Shown here in pieces: positions 60,847 to 64,000 of a DNA stretch of 64,000 nt. The stretch covers positions 1 through 64,000 of the forward strand of contig PCAM01000003.1 in the NCBI GenBank assembly GCA_002730555.1. The letters run 5' to 3'. Origin of the DNA: Chloroflexota bacterium. GTDB taxonomy: Bacteria; Chloroflexota; Dehalococcoidia; Lucifugimonadales; Lucifugimonadaceae. The notes below the pieces were generated by a model. That model saw only the letters and a list, made by a program, of their open reading frames with translations. It made no database searches and was not told the origin of the DNA. A program made the position numbers and the translations under genes. Numbering within the stretch: position 1 is the first letter of the stretch; every line of letters starts with the position of its first letter.

Positions 60847-62025
60847 CTAACTGGCGGGTGGCGGCGGTATCTTCCAGTCCTGCAGGCGGGAGATCCCTTC
60901 ATCCACCCTGTCATCACTAAGGGTAAGCGATAACCGTATATAACCCTCGCCGGCAGTCCCGTAGGAACTGCCCGGCGTCACCACTATGTCACGTTCTTCA
61001 AGCAGCGCATTTGCGAAGCCTTCGGATGTGTACCCCTCCGGGACTCGTGTCCAGACATATAAACCGGCCTGCGGTGCAATGACCGCCAGCCCGATGGAAC
61101 GCAGCGCCTCAACGACTTTGTCCCTCCGGGCCTGATATTCCCGATTGTTCTCGATCACCCAGTCGCCGTGGTTATCCAGCGCCTCGATCGCCATCTCCTG
61201 GACGGCCTGCGGCACTCCGGAGTCCAGGTTGGATTTGATCACCCGCAGGGCCTCGACTAGATCGGCGTTCCCCACGGCTGCGCCGACGCGCCAACCCGTC
61301 ATATTGAAGGTCTTGGACAGGGAGTGAAACTCCATGCCGACGTCCATCGCACCATCCGCCTGCAGGAAGCTGGGGGCGACGTACCCGGCGTACGTAACCT
61401 CGCTGTAGCAGTTGTCGTGTAGCACGATCAGGTCGTGCGCCTTTGCGTATACCACCACCTTCTGGAAGTACTCCAGTGTCCCGATCCCGCCCGTCGGGTT
61501 ATTCGGATAGTTCAGCCAGAGAACCTTTGCTCTGTCCGCCACTTCTGTCGGGATACTGTCCAGCTCAATCAGCCACCCGGCCTCTTCGTGCATCGGGACT
61601 TTGTAGCTAACGCCGCCGGCGAAGATCGTGCCGATGTCGTACACCGGGTACGCCGGATCTGGCATGATCGCCACATCGCCAGGGTTCAGGAACGCGAGTG
61701 CAGCGTGCCCGATGCCCTCTTTTGCGCCGATAAGACTAATGGCCTCGGTTTCCGGATTTAGCTTTACACCAAACCTGCATTCGTACCAGTCGGTGACCGA
61801 TTTTCGAAACTCCGGCAATCCCTCCGATTCCGGGTAACGGTGGTTGGGCGTGTTGCGTGTGCCCTTGTCCAGCGCGTCCAGTATGAAGCCCGGCGTCTCT
61901 CGGTCCGGGTCCCCGATTCCAAACGAGATCACGTCGATACCCTGCGCCCGCTTGGCCGCAATCGTGCGAGAGATCGTGACAAAGGGGTACTCGGGGAGCT
62001 GAGTGACGCGGTCGGCGATGTGCAT
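60847..62025 (-). CDS. dapL: LL-diaminopimelate aminotransferase-type class I/II aminotransferase
   Basis: 392 residues. PLP enzyme with YPVYDIGTIFAGG, LNYPNNPTGG, LHDNCYSEVTY and the PLP lysine in SLSKTFNMTGWRVGAAVG. FGIGDPDRETP and the NHRYPESEGLPEFR stretch at the N terminus match the DapL group, which makes LL-diaminopimelate directly from tetrahydrodipicolinate. Placement beside dapF supports this, although DapL-like sequences also include other aminotransferases. Intergenic spacing to dapF is 255 bases and includes a repeat. Confidence 0.88.
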   Translation of the reverse strand: MHIADRVTQLPEYPFVTISRTIAAKRAQGIDVISFGIGDPDRETPGFILDALDKGTRNTPNHRYPESEGLPEFRKSVTDWYECRFGVKLNPETEAISLIGAKEGIGHAALAFLNPGDVAIMPDPAYPVYDIGTIFAGGVSYKVPMHEEAGWLIELDSIPTEVADRAKVLWLNYPNNPTGGIGTLEYFQKVVVYAKAHDLIVLHDNCYSEVTYAGYVAPSFLQADGAMDVGMEFHSLSKTFNMTGWRVGAAVGNADLVEALRVIKSNLDSGVPQAVQEMAIEALDNHGDWVIENNREYQARRDKVVEALRSIGLAVIAPQAGLYVWTRVPEGYTSEGFANALLEERDIVVTPGSSYGTAGEGYIRLSLTLSDDRVDEGISRLQDWKIPPPPAS

Positions 62026-62100
62026 GGTTCTTGGGGTTCCTCGGGAATCGATTGGTTGAGTTGGGGGTTTGCAACGATTGAATCGTGATTACGACGCCAA

Positions 62101-62211
62101 GTCATCCTGAGCCGTGGCAAAGGATCCCGCCGGCAGCGGACCGCGAGCACATCGAGTATGCATGCCGCCATCGATCGGCGAGATTCTTCGTCGTGGGCTC
62201 CTCAGAATGAC
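62101..62211. repeat. MITE-like palindromic repeat unit
   Basis: GTCATCCTGAG (62101-62111) and CTCAGAATGAC (62201-62211) are inverted terminal repeats (10 of 11). Inside them the pairs AAGGATCCCGCCG and CGGCGAGATTCTT continue the symmetry imperfectly. The GTCATNCTGAG...AAGGATC arrangement resembles dispersed intergenic repeats seen in many bacteria. Only this copy is in the window. It separates dapF from dapL. Confidence 0.55.
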
Positions 62212-62280
62212 ATTTCGCGGCGCACGGGCTTACCGGGAGAGCAAAGATTGTAGACGTCTCGTCGATCCTGATGGACGGTT

Positions 62281-63135
62281 TCAATCCCGCCAAACGCCCT
62301 CAAACACCTCGACCGCCGGACCTTCAAGGTAGATTTCACCCTCGCCGGGCCACGTGATACGCAGTTCGCCGCCCGGGACCTGGACTCGAACCGTGTCGCC
62401 CGTAAATCCGTGCAGCTTCGCGGCTACCGCTGTGGCGGTTGTTCCGGTCCCGGAGGAGAGGGTCTCCCCCGCCCCGCGCTCGAATATCCGGGCTTTCAAT
62501 GTGTCGCGATCCACCACATTGGCGATCTCAAAGTTAATCCGGTTCGGGAATAACGGGTGGTTCTCCACGTACGGCCCGATCCCAAGTAACGGGAAGTCGT
62601 CTACATCTTCCTCCGGGAACACAACGGCGTGCGGGTTGCCCACCGACAGGCACGTGACCTTAAGCAGCCGTCCCCCGGCCTCGATCTCGTAGTCGAGAAC
62701 CCGATCCGGGTTGCCCATCGCCGCCGCATCCACCGGGATGTCAGCAGGGGTCAGCTCCGGCTCACCCATCGCCACACGCGCCGCCACCATCAACTCCCCG
62801 TCCATCGTGGGAACAACCGCGCGAACACCGCCACCGGTCTCGACGATCAATCCATCGGGACCGGGCACGGCGATCTTGCGGTCGATCACGAACTTCGCGA
62901 AAAGGCGGATGCCGTTCCCGCTCATCTCTGCTTCGGACCCGTCCGGGTTGTAGATTCGCATGCGAACCTGCGCCACGTCAGATTCCTGGACCAGGGTTAT
63001 CCCGTCCGATCCGACCCCAAAGTTGAGCCGGCTCATGGCGACCGAGAGCGCGCCCCAGTCGTTATCCATCCCACGACCGTCGATAGCGATGTAATCGTTC
63101 CCGGCTCCGTGTAATTTGACGAATGGCAGCGCCAA
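62281..63135 (-). CDS. dapF: Diaminopimelate epimerase family protein with serine at both catalytic cysteine positions
   Basis: 284 residues from TTG 63135. The family frame is complete: FVKLHGAGNDYIAIDG, GVGSDGITLV, IYNPDGSEAEMSGNGIRLF, SVGNPHAVVF, FERGAGETLSSGTGTTATAV. The canonical motifs are xCGNGxRC and GETxACGTG; here Ser72 and Ser228 take the places of the two acid/base Cys. Everything else is conserved and the frame is intact. In a standard DapF the Cys pair does the two-base epimerisation of LL- to meso-diaminopimelate. Activity here is therefore uncertain; neighbours miaA and dapL support a dap role. Confidence 0.9.
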   Translation of the reverse strand: MALPFVKLHGAGNDYIAIDGRGMDNDWGALSVAMSRLNFGVGSDGITLVQESDVAQVRMRIYNPDGSEAEMSGNGIRLFAKFVIDRKIAVPGPDGLIVETGGGVRAVVPTMDGELMVAARVAMGEPELTPADIPVDAAAMGNPDRVLDYEIEAGGRLLKVTCLSVGNPHAVVFPEEDVDDFPLLGIGPYVENHPLFPNRINFEIANVVDRDTLKARIFERGAGETLSSGTGTTATAVAAKLHGFTGDTVRVQVPGGELRITWPGEGEIYLEGPAVEVFEGVWRD

Positions 63136-63274
63136 AATTGGCCCCTTTGACTCTGGGTTCTGGCCCGCTAACGATCCCTGGACAAGCCCGGGATTTCAAG
63201 AACCCGGAGCGTGCAAGTTTAAAGTGGTCGAAGCGGTCAGTAAATGGGTTTTAGGGTTATGTTTTGCCTTAATC

Positions 63275-64000
63275 TTAGTTTGAGATCGTCTCGCCCAGCC
63301 ACGACGATATCAGCGCACTGGCCGCCATCGTCGCGCCCTCGGGGTCGCTCGCGTCGAGCCAGTTAATGCGCTCGTCATCGGCCGAAAACCAGTTGCCCTG
63401 ATGTCGCGCCAGGCTGCGTGTCGCCCGCCGAGTGGCGTGCACCGCATCGGCGTACGCCCGCTCCCCGGCAAGGTAGCCGGCCAGCTCCCGATAGCCGATC
63501 CCCGTCATCGCTGGCGCGCTCAGCGGCACGCCTCGCCGCACCACCGTCCGGACCTCGCCCACCCAGCCGTCCATCAACATGCCGTCGATACGGGCGTCGA
63601 TACGGGCGTACAACTGCTCCCGGCCCATCTTCAGGCCGATAACCAGGGCGTCATACGGGGGCTCTTCGGTGCGGCTGGGCCCCTTGTTGCCACCCGCCTC
63701 AGCTACCTCTATGGCGCGTATGACACGACGGACGTTTCGCGAATCGATCCGTTCCGCCGCCACCGGGTCGAGCTCCTTCAAACGGGCGAAAACAACGTCT
63801 CCGCCCATTTCGTCGGCCTCCAGTTCCAACTCCGCACGCAGCGGGAGGTTCGGCGGCACCCGTGGCACGTTCCACCCCTCCAGCAGCCCCCACACGTACT
63901 GCCCCGCCCCGCCTGCTAGGACGGGGATCGTCCCGCGATCCGTGATTTCAGCGGCGGCCTTCCTGGCCGCATCCAGGTAGTCGGCGAGTCCAAACGTGTC
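63275..64000 (-). CDS. miaA: tRNA dimethylallyltransferase, C-terminal part (cut by window edge)
   Basis: The frame is open to the right edge, so the N terminus, including the P-loop, lies outside. Visible are FGLADYLDAARKAAAEI, PVLAGGAGQYVWGLLEGW (family usually GGTGLY), RIDSRNVRRVIRAIEV, MTGIGYRELAGYLAGE and the C-terminal RRATRSLARHQGNWF (family R..R.YAKRQ.TW.). MiaA puts a dimethylallyl group on A37 of tRNAs reading UNN codons. First visible gene of the miaA-dapF-dapL-hflX run. Confidence 0.92.
   Translation of the reverse strand, partial: DTFGLADYLDAARKAAAEITDRGTIPVLAGGAGQYVWGLLEGWNVPRVPPNLPLRAELELEADEMGGDVVFARLKELDPVAAERIDSRNVRRVIRAIEVAEAGGNKGPSRTEEPPYDALVIGLKMGREQLYARIDARIDGMLMDGWVGEVRTVVRRGVPLSAPAMTGIGYRELAGYLAGERAYADAVHATRRATRSLARHQGNWFSADDERINWLDASDPEGATMAASALISSWLGETISN

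Noticed and set aside
1-64000. CRISPR array, restriction-modification or toxin-antitoxin defence system
   Set aside because: No regularly spaced repeats, cas genes, methylase-endonuclease pair or toxin-antitoxin pair was seen; the only methyltransferase looks like a small-molecule enzyme.

Overview
The window is about 60% GC bacterial DNA, densely packed with genes in short co-directional runs. It most resembles the Chloroflexota, and within them the Dehalococcoidia/SAR202 neighbourhood. Four things point there: a DUF2298 ('Chlor_Arch_YYY') membrane protein at the left edge; a tmRNA whose readable tag (GEKQLAMAA) is close to the tag I recall for Dehalococcoides; a miaA-dapF-dapL-hflX run using the LL-diaminopimelate aminotransferase route; and an enolase-superfamily enzyme with several AOR-family oxidoreductases. 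This placement is inference; no rRNA or tRNA gene is present to settle it.

Layout. 1-9994: housekeeping genes (DUF2298 protein, zinc-ribbon membrane protein, ribosome hibernation factor, HAD hydrolase, mfd, proB-proA, a small conserved-looking protein). 9991-16025: DUF362 protein, amidohydrolase, an intergenic unit with a promoter, a structured RNA and a 44-codon ORF, then an enolase-superfamily dehydratase opposite two sugar epimerases. 16172-20573: a rhomboid-TPR protein, then a zinc-uptake operon (zur-znuA-znuC-znuB) with two matching Fur-type boxes. 20780-25271: a DUF1800-DUF1501-NHL-repeat group with a downstream unknown gene.

25401-37221 (mostly minus strand) is a complete nitrate-respiration cluster. 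It is transcribed as a small protein, dihaem cytochrome c, narG, narH, narJ, narI and two narK-type transporters, the order known from Thermus. Upstream lie three 11-bp-spaced direct repeats and a decayed GAF-histidine kinase gene. 37620-43296 is a branched-chain amino acid type ABC operon with a fused LivH-LivM permease.

43438-55182 is a tungsten module. A GntR-family regulator and tungstate transporter TupABC lead into moeA. Converging on them, across a 26-bp-arm bidirectional terminator, is a run of methyltransferase, AOR-2, MoaD-like sulfur carrier and AOR-1. A third, divergent AOR paralogue is transcribed the other way. Transport, pterin cofactor maturation and the predicted tungstoenzymes sit together.

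55183-64000: an IS3-type transposase remnant abuts the 3' end of tmRNA, followed on the minus strand by smpB and a carboxy-terminal protease; then a DapA-family protein lacking the Schiff-base lysine, a frameshifted gene, and hflX, dapL, dapF and miaA (cut by the window edge). The DapF has serine in place of both catalytic cysteines.
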